Below, piece by piece: positions 26,386-34,966 of a stretch of 64,000 bases of DNA. The notes beneath the pieces are model-generated. The model searched no databases and was not told the DNA's origin. It saw nothing but the letters and a program-made list of their open reading frames with translations. Positions within the stretch are counted from its first letter, which is position 1. Every line of letters begins with the position of its first letter. The DNA is from Desulfofundulus thermobenzoicus. Its GTDB lineage: Bacteria > Bacillota > Desulfotomaculia > Desulfotomaculales > Desulfovirgulaceae. The translations under genes and the position numbers were made by a program. The stretch lies in the NCBI RefSeq assembly GCF_009428905.1, contig NZ_WHYR01000007.1:37964-101963 (forward strand). The letters are read 5' to 3'.

Positions 26386-27240
26386 TTACTGCAGGGCTTC
26401 CTGCAGGGCCTGCCAGCGGGCCTTTAAACTGGCGTCCACCCTGCCGTCGGCCGTTTCCACCCGGCAGCCGCCCGGCTCAACGGCCGGGTCGCCGATGATC
26501 TGCAGCACGGTGCCCGGGGGCAGGGCCGGCTCCAGTTCCTGCCGTCTTTCTTCTACCATGGCCATTTGCTCCGGGTTTACATAAAGCACCGCCTGCTCCC
26601 GGGCCCGGGCCGTTTCCAGGGCCTCATGCACAATGTTCAACACCACCGCCGGGTCCAGGGTCAGCTGGGCGGCCACTATTTTTTCCGCCATCTCCCGGGC
26701 CAGGACCACCACTTCCCCTTCCAGTCCCGCCAGGGTGGCCCGGCGGATTTCCTCCGCCTGCCGCAGTACCTGCCGGGCTTCCTCCCGCAGGGCCCCGGCC
26801 TCGGCGGCCGCCTCTTCCAGGGCCTTCCGGTAGCCCTCCCGGTAGCCTTCCTCCCGCCCGGCCGCCAGCCCTTCCTCCCGGCCCCGGGCGGCCGCTTCCC
26901 CGGCCAGCCTGCCGGCTTCCTCCCGGGCCTTTTCCAAAATGGCGGCGGCTTCCCGGCGGGCGGCGGCCAGAATTTCCTCCGCCCTGGCCCCGGCCTCTTC
27001 CAGCGGGCCCGGCTGCGCCCGACCATTTCCTCCACTGCCGGTCGCCCTATCTTCAAATCCGTGGCTGCCGGCACGGCCGGCACCGTTCCCGTGTCCGTTT
27101 CCGCCGGCATATTCCTCCCGGGGGTCATCCCCGGAAAGGGGCAATGGCGGGAATTCGTAGCGCAGGGCCAGAAAAACGGGCTCTTCCGCCGAGGTGTCAC
27201 AATCCAGGATAATTTTAGATGACAATAGCATCTTCCCCAC
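26386..27240 (-). CDS. fliH: Flagellar assembly protein FliH
   Basis: A 284-residue protein with a charged Ala/Glu/Arg-rich coiled coil in the middle (about residues 85-165) and a FliH/V-ATPase E-subunit-like C-terminus (VEPGGCRVETADGRVDASLK). It regulates FliI and docks it to the C-ring. The start overlaps the fliG end by 26 bases. A second ATG three codons in (27231) is equally possible. Confidence 0.93.
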   Translation of the reverse strand: MGKMLLSSKIILDCDTSAEEPVFLALRYEFPPLPLSGDDPREEYAGGNGHGNGAGRAGSHGFEDRATGSGGNGRAQPGPLEEAGARAEEILAAARREAAAILEKAREEAGRLAGEAAARGREEGLAAGREEGYREGYRKALEEAAAEAGALREEARQVLRQAEEIRRATLAGLEGEVVVLAREMAEKIVAAQLTLDPAVVLNIVHEALETARAREQAVLYVNPEQMAMVEERRQELEPALPPGTVLQIIGDPAVEPGGCRVETADGRVDASLKARWQALQEALQ

Positions 27241-28216
27241 CCCGGGCGATGATAATTTCGCCGGTTTCGTCCAGCCGGCGGATGATCTGCACTATGCGCT
27301 GCTGCGCCTCTTCCACGTCCCGCAGGCGCACCGGGCCCATGTACTGGATTTCCTCCCGCAGCATATCGCCGGCCCGGCGGGACATGTTCTTGAAGATACG
27401 CTCGTTCACTTCTTCGTTGGCGCCCCGCATGGCCTTGGCCAGGTCCTTGGTGTCCACTTCCCGCAGCACCCGCTGGATGGCCGAGTCGTGCAGCTTGATG
27501 ATATCTTCAAAGACAAACATCATCTTGCGCACTTCGTCGGCCAGGTCGGGGTCGGAAACCTCCAGTTCTTCCAGGATGGTTTTTTCCGTGCTGCGGTCCA
27601 CCCGGTTCAAAATGTTGACCAGGGTTTTGATGCCGCCCACGGCCTGGTCCTGCTGCACCACCATGGACATTTTGCGCTCCAGCACCCGTTCCACCTCTTT
27701 GACCACCTCCGGGGAAATGCGGTCGATGACCGCCACCCGCCGGGCGATGTCGGCCTGCTTCTCCGGGGGCAGGGCGGACAGGATCAACGCCGCCTGCTCG
27801 GGAACCAGGTGGGTGATGATCAGGGCGATGGTCTGGGGATGCTCGTCCCGGATGAAATTGAGCAGGTGCCGGGCATCGGTGCGGCGCAGGCCGCTGAAGG
27901 GCACGTTCTGGATGGCCACCGACACCTTGTTTAAAATTTCTTCCGCCCGCTGGGGCCCCACGGCCTTTTCCAGCACCTCCCGGGCGTACTTGTAGCCGCC
28001 ATGGAGCAGGTAGTCCCGGGCCTGGGACAGTTCCAGGAACTCTTCCAGCACGGACTGCTGCACCTCTTTGGGTACGCTTTCCAGCATGGAAATATGCTGG
28101 GTGAGCATTTCTATCTCATCTTCGGGAAAATGCTTCAACACTTTGGCCGATAAATCGGCTCCCAGGGCGATGAGAACGATGGCCGCCTTTTGCACGCCGG
28201 TTAACTTGCCAGCCAT
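27215..28216 (-). CDS. fliG: Flagellar motor switch protein FliG
   Basis: A 333-residue C-ring protein. The N-terminal domain binds FliF, the middle has the conserved EHPQTIALIITHL segment, and the C-terminal torque helix carries the charged residues that face MotA (MRGANEEVNERIFKNMSRRA). Length is standard. It is eight bases behind fliF. Confidence 0.97.
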   Translation of the reverse strand: MAGKLTGVQKAAIVLIALGADLSAKVLKHFPEDEIEMLTQHISMLESVPKEVQQSVLEEFLELSQARDYLLHGGYKYAREVLEKAVGPQRAEEILNKVSVAIQNVPFSGLRRTDARHLLNFIRDEHPQTIALIITHLVPEQAALILSALPPEKQADIARRVAVIDRISPEVVKEVERVLERKMSMVVQQDQAVGGIKTLVNILNRVDRSTEKTILEELEVSDPDLADEVRKMMFVFEDIIKLHDSAIQRVLREVDTKDLAKAMRGANEEVNERIFKNMSRRAGDMLREEIQYMGPVRLRDVEEAQQRIVQIIRRLDETGEIIIARGGEDAIVI

Positions 28217-28223
28217 GGTGAAA

Positions 28224-29747
28224 TTACTCCTTCATCCATAGTTTTAAAATTTCGGCCACCTGGGAAGGTTTCTCCCGGGCCATTTCCCGGACCTGCTGCC
28301 TGGCGCCGGGCGGCTGCGGAGCGCCTTCCGGCAGGGGCTGCAGGCCCGTCACTTCCGCGGGCGGGGCCTCCTCTTCCGCTTCCAGTGCGGCCATCCGGCG
28401 GCGGCGACGGATGAAGAAGAAGAGCAACAGGAGCAATCCCAGCAGTAAAACTGCCGCCCCGACCGCCACCGGCCAGTATTTTTTCAGGTCGGCCAGGGTC
28501 AGGCCCGGCCTGGCCATCTCCTGCTGCACCTGGTCCAGGTAACTGGTATCAAAGGGCATGGCCGTTACGTTGATCTGGTCCCCCCGGTTCTGCTGGAAAC
28601 CCACCGCCGCCATAACCATGTCCTGGACCTGCTGGACCTGCGGGGCGCCGTAATTGCCGTTTAACACCACGGCCACCGAAAGCCGGCGCAGGTTTCCCGG
28701 GGCGGGCACCAGGGTCTGCTGCTGGCTGCCCAGCTGGTAGTTGGTGGTGGTCTGCTGCTTCTGGTACTGGGAGTTTCCCCCCGTCAGGGCCGGTACCGTT
28801 TGCCCGGGCAGGCCGGTGGGCGTTCCCGGCGCACCGCCGATCCCCGTGCCCGAGCCGCTTTCCGTCACCGTCTGCTGGCTTAAGGTCTGCCCCGGCTGGA
28901 CGGTGGTGGTGGTGGTCTGGCGCTGGTCGAAATCCAGGTCCGCCGTGACCATGGCCACCGCCTTGTTCGGCCCCAGGATGCGGGCCAGCATCTGCTGGAT
29001 GCGGGTCTCCAGTTCCTTTTCATACTGCCGGCGGACCTGGTATTGATCCATGGAGAGCTTCATTAACCTGGCCCGCTCGTCCGCCAGGGCCAGGTTGTCG
29101 CTGAGGACGTTGCCCTCCGTGTCTATGATATGTACGTTTTCCGGCTTCATCCCCTGGACGCTGCCCACCACCAGGTCCATGATGCCCTTTACCTGTTCGG
29201 GTTTGAGATCGCTTTTCAGCTTCAGAAGTATGGACGCCGAGGGTTCCACCCGGTTATCCAGAAAGAGGCTTTCCTTTGGCAGCACCAGGTGCACCCGGGC
29301 CTGTTCCACTTCACTCAGGCCGGCTATGGTACGGCCCAGTTCCCCCTCCAGTGCCCGCTGGTAGTTTACCTGCTGCTCAAAGTCGGTGACGCCGAATTTC
29401 TGCTGGTCGAAAAGTTCAAAACCGGTGCCGGAGTTTGCCAGCACCCCCTTGCTGGCCAGCTGGATTCTGGTGCTGTACACCTGTTTTTCCGGAACGGTGA
29501 TGGTTTTGCCCTGATCTTCCAGCCGGTAGGGCACCTTCATGTTTTTCAGCTCTTCGGCAATCTTTCCCGCCTCTTTGGGCTGCAGGCCCGTAAACAGGGG
29601 GGCATAGCGGGGTTGGGCGATAACCAGCCCCAGGTACACCACCGTGGCCAGCAGCCCCGCCGCAGCAGCGGTAAAGAGGATTTGCCGGGACCGGGGAAGA
29701 GCCTGCCACCGCTCTTTAAAAGCGGTCAGCATCTGTTTAGGGTTCAT
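28224..29747 (-). CDS. fliF: Flagellar MS-ring protein FliF
   Basis: A 507-residue membrane protein with one N-terminal and one C-terminal transmembrane helix (about residues 24-44 and 425-446). The periplasmic YscJ/FliF domains lie between them, including GTGFELFDQQKFGVTDFEQQ. The C-terminal cytoplasmic tail binds FliG. It is the base on which the motor is built. Confidence 0.97.
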   Translation of the reverse strand: MNPKQMLTAFKERWQALPRSRQILFTAAAAGLLATVVYLGLVIAQPRYAPLFTGLQPKEAGKIAEELKNMKVPYRLEDQGKTITVPEKQVYSTRIQLASKGVLANSGTGFELFDQQKFGVTDFEQQVNYQRALEGELGRTIAGLSEVEQARVHLVLPKESLFLDNRVEPSASILLKLKSDLKPEQVKGIMDLVVGSVQGMKPENVHIIDTEGNVLSDNLALADERARLMKLSMDQYQVRRQYEKELETRIQQMLARILGPNKAVAMVTADLDFDQRQTTTTTVQPGQTLSQQTVTESGSGTGIGGAPGTPTGLPGQTVPALTGGNSQYQKQQTTTNYQLGSQQQTLVPAPGNLRRLSVAVVLNGNYGAPQVQQVQDMVMAAVGFQQNRGDQINVTAMPFDTSYLDQVQQEMARPGLTLADLKKYWPVAVGAAVLLLGLLLLLFFFIRRRRRMAALEAEEEAPPAEVTGLQPLPEGAPQPPGARQQVREMAREKPSQVAEILKLWMKE

Positions 29748-29763
29748 CTATGGCGACAGCTCC

Positions 29764-30060
29764 TTAAACCTGCATGCGCGATATTTCCTGATAGGCTTCC
29801 ACCATTTTGTTACGCACCTCCACGGCCAGGGTCATCATGATGCGCGCCTCTTCCATGGCAATGGTCACCTGGTGCAGGTCCTGCACCCGGCCGGTGAGGA
29901 ACTGCAGGCCCACCCGGTCGGCCTGCGCCTGGGCGTTGTTCACCTCTTCCAGGGCCTGCTTGAGCATCTGGCTGAAGCCGGTAGAGGCCGGGACATTGTC
30001 CTTTGCCGCGGGAGATTCCGCGGGAATTATGCTTAAAGGGGAAACAGGAAGGATTGGCAA
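29764..30060 (-). CDS. fliE: Flagellar hook-basal body protein FliE
   Basis: A 98-residue protein with the FliE C-terminal core, DLHQVTIAMEEARIMMTLAV and RNKMVEAYQEISRMQV. It links the MS ring to the proximal rod. The start is TTG at 30060 behind GGGGGT. The 186-bp gap to flgC (30061-30246) has no recognised feature. Confidence 0.94.
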   Translation of the reverse strand: MPILPVSPLSIIPAESPAAKDNVPASTGFSQMLKQALEEVNNAQAQADRVGLQFLTGRVQDLHQVTIAMEEARIMMTLAVEVRNKMVEAYQEISRMQV

Positions 30061-30246
30061 GGGAAGTACCCCCTTTCCGGTAGATGTTCAATAAATCCGT
30101 TTTGGTGCGGCGTTGTCCAAACTCATTCTGCACGTCCCTATTTTCCCCCAAAGGGGTCTGGCCACCTGACATTATTTCCCGGAAACTCCCGGCGGTGCGC
30201 TTATTGCTTTCCGACTTCTTTACGCACCGGGGGCCGGGGGAAGCCA

Positions 30247-30693
30247 TTAACCCCTGCCGATCTCCAGCGCCCTCAAGGCCATGTCCTTGGCCGCGTTCAA
30301 CGCCGTGACGTTGGCCTCGTAGGCCCGGCTGGCGGAGATCATATTAACCATCTCATTGGCGATGTTGATGTTGGGATAGGCCACATAACCCGTAGCGGGG
30401 TCGGCCAGGGGATGGGATGGTTCATAGGCCATACGGGGCGGGGACGGGTCGTCCACCACCGCCGCCACGCTCACCCCGGCGGCATTGAAGGAGGGCTGGC
30501 CGGGCAGGGCGTCCATGGCCTGCTGCAGCCTTTCGGCAAAAACCGGAACCTTGCGGCGGTATGGCTGGTTCAACGGGTCGTTGGGCCGGCCGGCGGTGTG
30601 CAGGTTGGCAATATTGTTGGCCGTAATATCCAACCAAAGTCTCTGGGCCGTTAAGCCCGAAGCACTAATGCCGAATACATTAAGTAGAGGCAT
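30247..30693 (-). CDS. flgC: Flagellar basal-body rod protein FlgC
   Basis: A 148-residue proximal rod subunit with N-terminal LDITANNIANLHTAGR and the C-terminal FlgC signature (YPNINIANEMVNMISASRAY). It lies six bases behind flgB. Typical length. Confidence 0.95.
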   Translation of the reverse strand: MPLLNVFGISASGLTAQRLWLDITANNIANLHTAGRPNDPLNQPYRRKVPVFAERLQQAMDALPGQPSFNAAGVSVAAVVDDPSPPRMAYEPSHPLADPATGYVAYPNINIANEMVNMISASRAYEANVTALNAAKDMALRALEIGRG

Positions 30694-30699
30694 CGTCTG

Positions 30700-31101
30700 T
30701 TACCTCCCGCGAATGACATAGGCCAGTAGTGACAGGCGATCGCCCAGTGCCCGGGCGGCAGCCTGGTAAACCAGCGTGTTGGCGGCCAGGTTTACCATCT
30801 CCTGATCAATGTCCACGTTATTGCCGTTGTAACCCATGGTGGTGCCCTCCTCCTTCACCACCGTGGGTTCCACCCGGGCCAGAGGGACCGGAGCCCCAAT
30901 GTGCCGCGGGTTGCTGGTGGCCAGCGGCAGGTCGCCCTCCCCCAGCGCCCGCCGCAATTCCTCCGTAAAGCTGACGGAGGACTTTTTAAAACCCGGCGTA
31001 TTCACATTGGCCACGTTGTTGGCGATCACCCGCTGGGTGAGCGCCGATGCATCCAGCTGCTTCTGCAGCGCCACCAGTATGGGGCTGGCGAAAAGATCCA
31101 T
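30700..31101 (-). CDS. flgB: Flagellar basal-body rod protein FlgB
   Basis: A 133-residue proximal rod subunit with VIANNVANVNTPGFKK and C-terminal GNNVDIDQEMVNLAANTLVY. It is the first gene of the long minus-strand flagellar run and is preceded by a c-di-GMP riboswitch and terminator, so its leader should control everything downstream. Confidence 0.95.
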   Translation of the reverse strand: MDLFASPILVALQKQLDASALTQRVIANNVANVNTPGFKKSSVSFTEELRRALGEGDLPLATSNPRHIGAPVPLARVEPTVVKEEGTTMGYNGNNVDIDQEMVNLAANTLVYQAAARALGDRLSLLAYVIRGR

Positions 31102-31178
31102 GGTACCACTCCCGATATGAATGCTTATGAACGGCTAAGTAAAAATAATTTCGTCCTTTCCCTTTTTTCATGTTGAAC

Positions 31179-31200
31179 AAAAAACCGACCCAACGGTCGG
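31179..31200 (-). terminator. Intrinsic terminator of the riboswitch expression platform
   Basis: A minus-strand hairpin CCGACC-GTTG-GGTCGG (31200-31185) is followed at once by six T (31184-31179). It starts six bases after the aptamer P1 stem and lies about 78 bases upstream of flgB. The CGACC arm can alternatively pair with GGTTG inside the aptamer (about 31219-31215), giving a possible antiterminator. The placement suggests that ligand binding frees the terminator (an off switch). That sign is inferred. Confidence 0.8.
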
Positions 31201-31206
31201 GGGAAA

Positions 31207-31298
31207 CATTGTCGCAACCCGGCTGCCATAGCGGGGAACCGCTGTAGGCCCGTGGCTTTGCGCCCCTCCCTTTCGGTGAAGTTTGCCCCTGGACAATG
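31207..31298 (-). promoter_or_regulatory. Cyclic di-GMP-I (GEMM) riboswitch aptamer
   Basis: On the minus strand the P1 arms CATTGTC (31298-31292) and GACAATG (31213-31207) enclose the GEMM-I core. The core elements are GGGGCAAAC, a GAAA tetraloop, GGGGCGCAAAGCCACGGGCC with its invariant GCAAAGCCACGGG, a second stem AGCGG-TTCC-CCGCT, and ATGGCAGCCGGGTTGC. Order and spacing match the class. It lies in the flgB leader. A c-di-GMP-I riboswitch upstream of flgB is known in Clostridioides difficile (Cd1), where c-di-GMP turns the flagellar operon off. Confidence 0.9.
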
Positions 31299-31864
31299 GT
31301 GCATGATCTTCCTTATGAATAATTTTACAGTCCCTGCGCCGACAGTGGGTTTTTGGTTGGAATTTGCCGCTTTTCGCCTCACCCCCGTAACGGGCTGCCC
31401 GCCCCGCCCTGAAATATTCCCTTTTTACCCGGCTTGGATGAACCGGCTTACTCCTTTTGAATGACTTTACTCATAAGAATAATTTGCCGGTGTTGCTAAA
31501 ATTCCTCCTGCATCGCCATAAAAAAACAAAAAATTAACCTGAATTTTATAAAGGTACCTATAAAAAGAAGATGTCCGTTACGTATTAAGATTCGGTTGAG
31601 GGGATCACAGGGAGATGGAAGAGAGGGTTTGCCGTCATCATGGTCCCAGGACATAATTCCCGGCGAAGGGGTCTATCGCCCTGCAGCAAGGCGGGCCGGT
31701 ACTGAGCGGCAGATTCCAGGGGGCGCTGTTGCCGGGCATTATGTCCCATAATGCCGGGAAAATGGTTGCCTGGAGGATAAGCAGCGCCTGCGGATCAGCC
31801 GGAAGAAGAAGCAGCTCCGGAGAAGGACTTATAACTCCTCCAGGGGGGGACCCCCTCTGGGGGG
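31299..31864. other. Non-coding stretch between riboswitch and the plus-strand terminator
   Basis: No ORF here is convincing. On the minus strand a TAAAAT hexamer (31322-31327) is a possible -10 for the flagellar transcript, but no good -35 accompanies it. AT-rich sequence occupies 31480-31580. A hairpin with arms CATTATG / CATAATG lies near 31737-31754, and a GC-rich stem CCAGGGGGGACCCCCTCTGG near 31839-31858. Part of this may be a plus-strand non-coding RNA ending at 31896. Confidence 0.35.
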
Positions 31865-31896
31865 CAGACACCTTTTGGCACTTAGTGTCTGTTTTT
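31865..31896 (+). terminator. Plus-strand intrinsic terminator
   Basis: Arms CAGACAC (31865-31871) and GTGTCTG (31885-31891) are followed by five T (31892-31896). There is no plus-strand gene upstream, so it would end an unannotated transcript from the flgB-pseC gap. The T tract is on the plus side only, so it is not a good terminator for the pse genes. Confidence 0.6.
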
Positions 31897-31926
31897 CCCT
31901 GTTATATATTCAGTCAAACCGGTGCA

Positions 31927-32040
31927 GGCACGGCGTTGTCCCCGCTCACTCCCTGGCTTTCGCGCCGACAGCACCACAGCTCGCCGGGTGCTGTTACCGG
32001 CGCTTCGCAATGTCTTATCGCTTAAGGACAACGCCGCGCC
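31927..32040. repeat. Large nested inverted repeat downstream of pseC
   Basis: Outer arms GGCACGGCGTTGTCC (31927-31941) and GGACAACGCCGCGCC (32026-32040) enclose a second hairpin, CGCCGACAGCACC (31963-31975) against GGTGCTGTTACCGGCG (31987-32002). The whole would fold into a two-tier ~114-base structure starting 19 bases after the pseC stop. It may end pseC transcription or be a mobile remnant. No family recognised. Confidence 0.6.
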
Positions 32041-32059
32041 TTTGTATTAACCACCGATT

Positions 32060-33328
32060 TCAGTGAACACTTACATCCCCCGAATACCAGAGAATCACCT
32101 TTTTTACCGCCGCAATCACATCCCGCACGTCCCGGTCGGTCATGGCCGGAAAAAGGGGCAGGGTGATGATGCGCTGGTACAGGTCCTCGGCGTTGGGGCA
32201 GTAAAATCCCGACAGGCTGCAGCTGTCCGGGTCGCCCAGCCAGCGGTAGTAGGGGTGGCGGTAAACGGGGATGTAGTGCACGTTCACCCCGATATTCTCC
32301 GCCCGCAGGGCTTCGAAGATGCGGCGGCGGCTGGCTTTCAGCCGGTCCGGGTTCAACGCCAGCACGTACAGGTGCCAGGCCGACCGGGCATGGGGCGCCT
32401 GGTAGGGAATGGTCACTTCGGGGAGATGGGCAAAGGCTTCGTTATACATTTGGGCGATTTCCCGCCGCCGCTCCAGGAAACGGTCCAGCCTGGCCAGCTG
32501 GCTTAAACCCAGAGCGGCCTGGATGTCCGTCAGGCGGTAATTGTAGCCCAGATCCTGCATTTCGTAATACCATGGCCCCTGGTCGTCCACCAGCAGGTCG
32601 GGGTCCCGGACGATGCCGTGGTTGCGGAAAAGGAGCAGCCACTGGCGATACTCTTCCGAATTGGTGGTGACCATGCCCCCCTCCCCGGTGGTGATGTGTT
32701 TTACCGGGTGGAAGCTGAAAATGGTCATGTCGCTTAAACCCCCGATGGGGCGGCCCCTGTATTCCGCTCCCAGGGCGTGGGCGGCGTCTTCGATGACGGT
32801 CAGGTTGTGTTTGGCGGCCAGGGCGTGGATGGGGTCCAGGTCGCAGGGCTGGCCGGTGAAATGAACGGGAAGGATCACCCTGGTGGCGGGGGTGATCTTT
32901 TTTTCTATTTCAGCCGGGTCTATGTTGTATGTATGGGGGTCTATGTCGGCGAACACCGGTTTCGCCCCCAGGTACAGGGCGCAGTTGGCGCTGGCGGCAA
33001 AGGTGATGGGGCTGGTGATCACCTCGTCCCCCCGCCCCACCCCGGCGGCAAAGCAGGCCCCGTGCAGGGCGGCGGTGCCGCTGGAAAAGGCTACGGCGTA
33101 GCGCGCCCCCACCCGGGCGGCGAACTGCCGCTCGAACTCGGCCAGGGTGGGCCCGGTGGTCAGCCAGTCGCTACGCAGCACCCGGGTGACCGCCCGGATG
33201 TCGTCCTCCTCGATCCACTGCCGGGCGTAGGGAAGATACGTCTCCCGCACCGGCCGGCCGCCGGCAATGGCTGGAAGGTGGCGGCCGGGACCATTATGGC
33301 GCCCCTTTTGCCGGTACTGATCATCCAT
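32060..33328 (-). CDS. pseC: UDP-4-amino-4,6-dideoxy-N-acetyl-beta-L-altrosamine transaminase PseC
   Basis: A 422-residue DegT/DnrJ/EryC1-type PLP aminotransferase with the PLP lysine in FSFHPVKHITTGEGGMV. It catalyses the second step of CMP-pseudaminic acid synthesis, using the keto sugar made by PseB. The start ATG at 33328 (MDDQYRQK) is chosen. The frame is open to 33412 but the extension is not family-like. pseC is separated from the other pse genes by about 6 kb of accessory DNA. The substrate is inferred from pathway context. Confidence 0.88.
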   Translation of the reverse strand: MDDQYRQKGRHNGPGRHLPAIAGGRPVRETYLPYARQWIEEDDIRAVTRVLRSDWLTTGPTLAEFERQFAARVGARYAVAFSSGTAALHGACFAAGVGRGDEVITSPITFAASANCALYLGAKPVFADIDPHTYNIDPAEIEKKITPATRVILPVHFTGQPCDLDPIHALAAKHNLTVIEDAAHALGAEYRGRPIGGLSDMTIFSFHPVKHITTGEGGMVTTNSEEYRQWLLLFRNHGIVRDPDLLVDDQGPWYYEMQDLGYNYRLTDIQAALGLSQLARLDRFLERRREIAQMYNEAFAHLPEVTIPYQAPHARSAWHLYVLALNPDRLKASRRRIFEALRAENIGVNVHYIPVYRHPYYRWLGDPDSCSLSGFYCPNAEDLYQRIITLPLFPAMTDRDVRDVIAAVKKVILWYSGDVSVH

Positions 33329-33507
33329 TAATTTTTCGCATCCCCTTTCTAACTGGCACACTATATCCATTATAGGCAAATGGGTGGGCTGTGGCAACGG
33401 CGGGATAGTCACCGGCTTATCCCGGGGTATATTGCCAGGTGCCGGCAGGCGGGGTATGTGATTTTTAAGGGGTTTTCTAAAATCGGTTCAGGAAGAGGAG
33501 CTGAAAA

Positions 33508-33699
33508 ATGCCAAAAGAAAAGCGCCTTCTGACGGACGCTCAAAAGAGGAAAATTAAAAGCATATTGAGGCGGGAATTATCCCGTCGCCGGGAAATTGTT
33601 TTTGCCTACCTGCACGGCTCCTTGTTAATGCTTCCATATTTTCATCGCTTTGGAGATTTCTTTGTTTTTATGTCAATTAATTGGATGAATAGCGAATGA
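33508..33699 (+). pseudogene. Truncated MNT-type nucleotidyltransferase
   Basis: A 63-residue ORF starting MPKEKRLLTDAQKRKIKSIL. It ends its similarity at EIVFAYLHGS, the beginning of the MntA-like minimal nucleotidyltransferase fold. The expected catalytic GSxxxG...DxD segment and the rest are missing and the reading continues into unrelated AT-rich sequence. Full-length relatives are the antitoxin partners of HEPN toxins. No HEPN partner is adjacent. A well-placed GAGGAG ribosome site remains. Confidence 0.55.
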
Positions 33700-33888
33700 G
33701 TTTATTATATAAGCTATATGCTTCCAGGTCAAACCAATAATAGGCAATTAGCTTTCAATTTGCGCATTTATCCGCGTTTTGCTTGTGCTATTTTAACGTA
33801 TCTTTTATTTGCTGATTGTTTCCTGCGCAACCGGCCGGATATACTAAAAAAGAACCTGCACAATGCCTGTTCACAAAGAGGGATATTT

Positions 33889-34545
33889 ATGAAATGGCCG
33901 GAAAGGTTGCGCCAGGTGCGTCTGCAAAGAAGTTTGAAGCAAAGGGAACTGGCCGAAATGGTTCATGTGTCATCGCAGACCATTTATGACATAGAAACGG
34001 GGCGCCGGCGCGCCCACGCGGAACTGGTGGCCCAGCTGGCACAGGCTTTACATGTTTCCGCGGATTACCTGCTGGGCCTCAGTGATGATCCCAACCCCCA
34101 TGGATTGGAGGACGAACCGGCCGGGCTAAAAAAAGTCTTCTGGGGTTTAAAGGCTGATCACCTGCTGACGGCGCTGGTGGCACGATGCCTGGACCTGCCC
34201 CGGGAGGCCCGGCTTTCCGTTTTAGAGCACTGGGAGATGGATTTATTCATCGAGGAAAAGAAGGTATCCGGCGGGTCCGGTAATAAACCGGGGGAATTTC
34301 TTTTTCCGGCAGCCGTACATGAAGCAGCAAATGTTTTTGGCACAAATGATAAAAGCACCCTCCAGGGTGCGGCCGCCCCTGAAAAGGGGCAGCGGGAGGA
34401 TACCGGCTCCGGTGTTTTCCCCCCCGGCCCCGGCCGGGCGGAATCGCAGGGTGGATCCGGGCCGCAAGAACTTCCGGAACCGGAAGGGCAGGATTCCCGC
34501 GAAAACCGGGATGGAAAAGCGGGAGTTAACCACCAGGAGCAGTGA
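33889..34545 (+). CDS. XRE-family transcriptional regulator
   Basis: A 218-residue protein with an N-terminal Cro/C1-type helix-turn-helix (residues 1-66; LKQRELAEMVHVSSQTIYDI). A helical segment follows to about residue 125, then a Pro/Gly-rich tail with no domain. ATG at 33889 follows AGAGGG. It stands alone on the plus strand in the island that splits the pse genes. Target genes are unknown. Such regulators often belong to mobile islands. Confidence 0.8.
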   Translation: MKWPERLRQVRLQRSLKQRELAEMVHVSSQTIYDIETGRRRAHAELVAQLAQALHVSADYLLGLSDDPNPHGLEDEPAGLKKVFWGLKADHLLTALVARCLDLPREARLSVLEHWEMDLFIEEKKVSGGSGNKPGEFLFPAAVHEAANVFGTNDKSTLQGAAAPEKGQREDTGSGVFPPGPGRAESQGGSGPQELPEPEGQDSRENRDGKAGVNHQEQ

Positions 34546-34894
34546 ACCGTAAAACCGTTTTCGGCCGCCAACGGTTTTCAACCATAAACCATCTGCATGA
34601 ATCCGGGATATAAGTTTGACTGTTCTTGCTGTAATGTTGGGCAAGGAAGATTGACCGGGCCATTGCCAGAACCTGGTGATCCGGCGTATAATTCAAGCAT
34701 CGTGGATATCCCGGTTTCAAGGGACGTGGGACTATGAATTACCGGAATTAAAAGAGATCGTCAGAGAACTGGGTCGATCTGATTTTCGTTCATCGGCCAG
34801 CTCCTTTGTTTCTTTTGAATAATAGTTTACCTGATGGAGGGGACAGTTTCAAGAGATTTACAGCTCCACCCGGTCCCGGCGGCAGAATCACATG
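34546..34894. other. Gap with a fragmentary ORF and a 36-bp dispersed repeat
   Basis: Contains one copy (34697-34732) of a 36-bp sequence beginning GCATCGTGGATATCCCG that recurs at 37405-37440 where flgL is cut off. In one plus-strand frame it reads a short fragment (SWISRFQGTWDYELPEL) that stops at about 34821. No start or family is recognised. Nothing else is evident. Confidence 0.5.
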
Positions 34895-34934
34895 GGGACT
34901 GTTCTTGATGTGAATTCACATCAAGAACAGTCCC
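34895..34934. repeat. 40-bp perfect palindrome at the left edge of duplication copy 1
   Basis: A perfect 20+20 palindrome centred on GAATTC. Each half is GGGACTGTTCTTGATGTGAA or its complement, so it ends in the GGGAC(T/G)GTTCT core of the hairpin repeat family. It sits just downstream of the Rpn gene and marks the left boundary of the ~1.6-kb duplicated segment. Confidence 0.9.
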
Positions 34935-34966
34935 TGATGTTTCCCTGATTTTCCCTCTGCCCGGGC

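Noticed and set aside
31381..31480. SigD promoter for the flgB run (TAAA and GCCGG near 31447-31475)
   Set aside because: The spacing is 18 bases and the -10 match is poor. An operon encoding SigD would be expected to use another sigma factor for its main promoter.
31638..31871. 77-residue minus ORF in the flgB-pseC gap
   Set aside because: Proline/leucine-rich, no ribosome site, no recognisable family, overlaps stems and a terminator.
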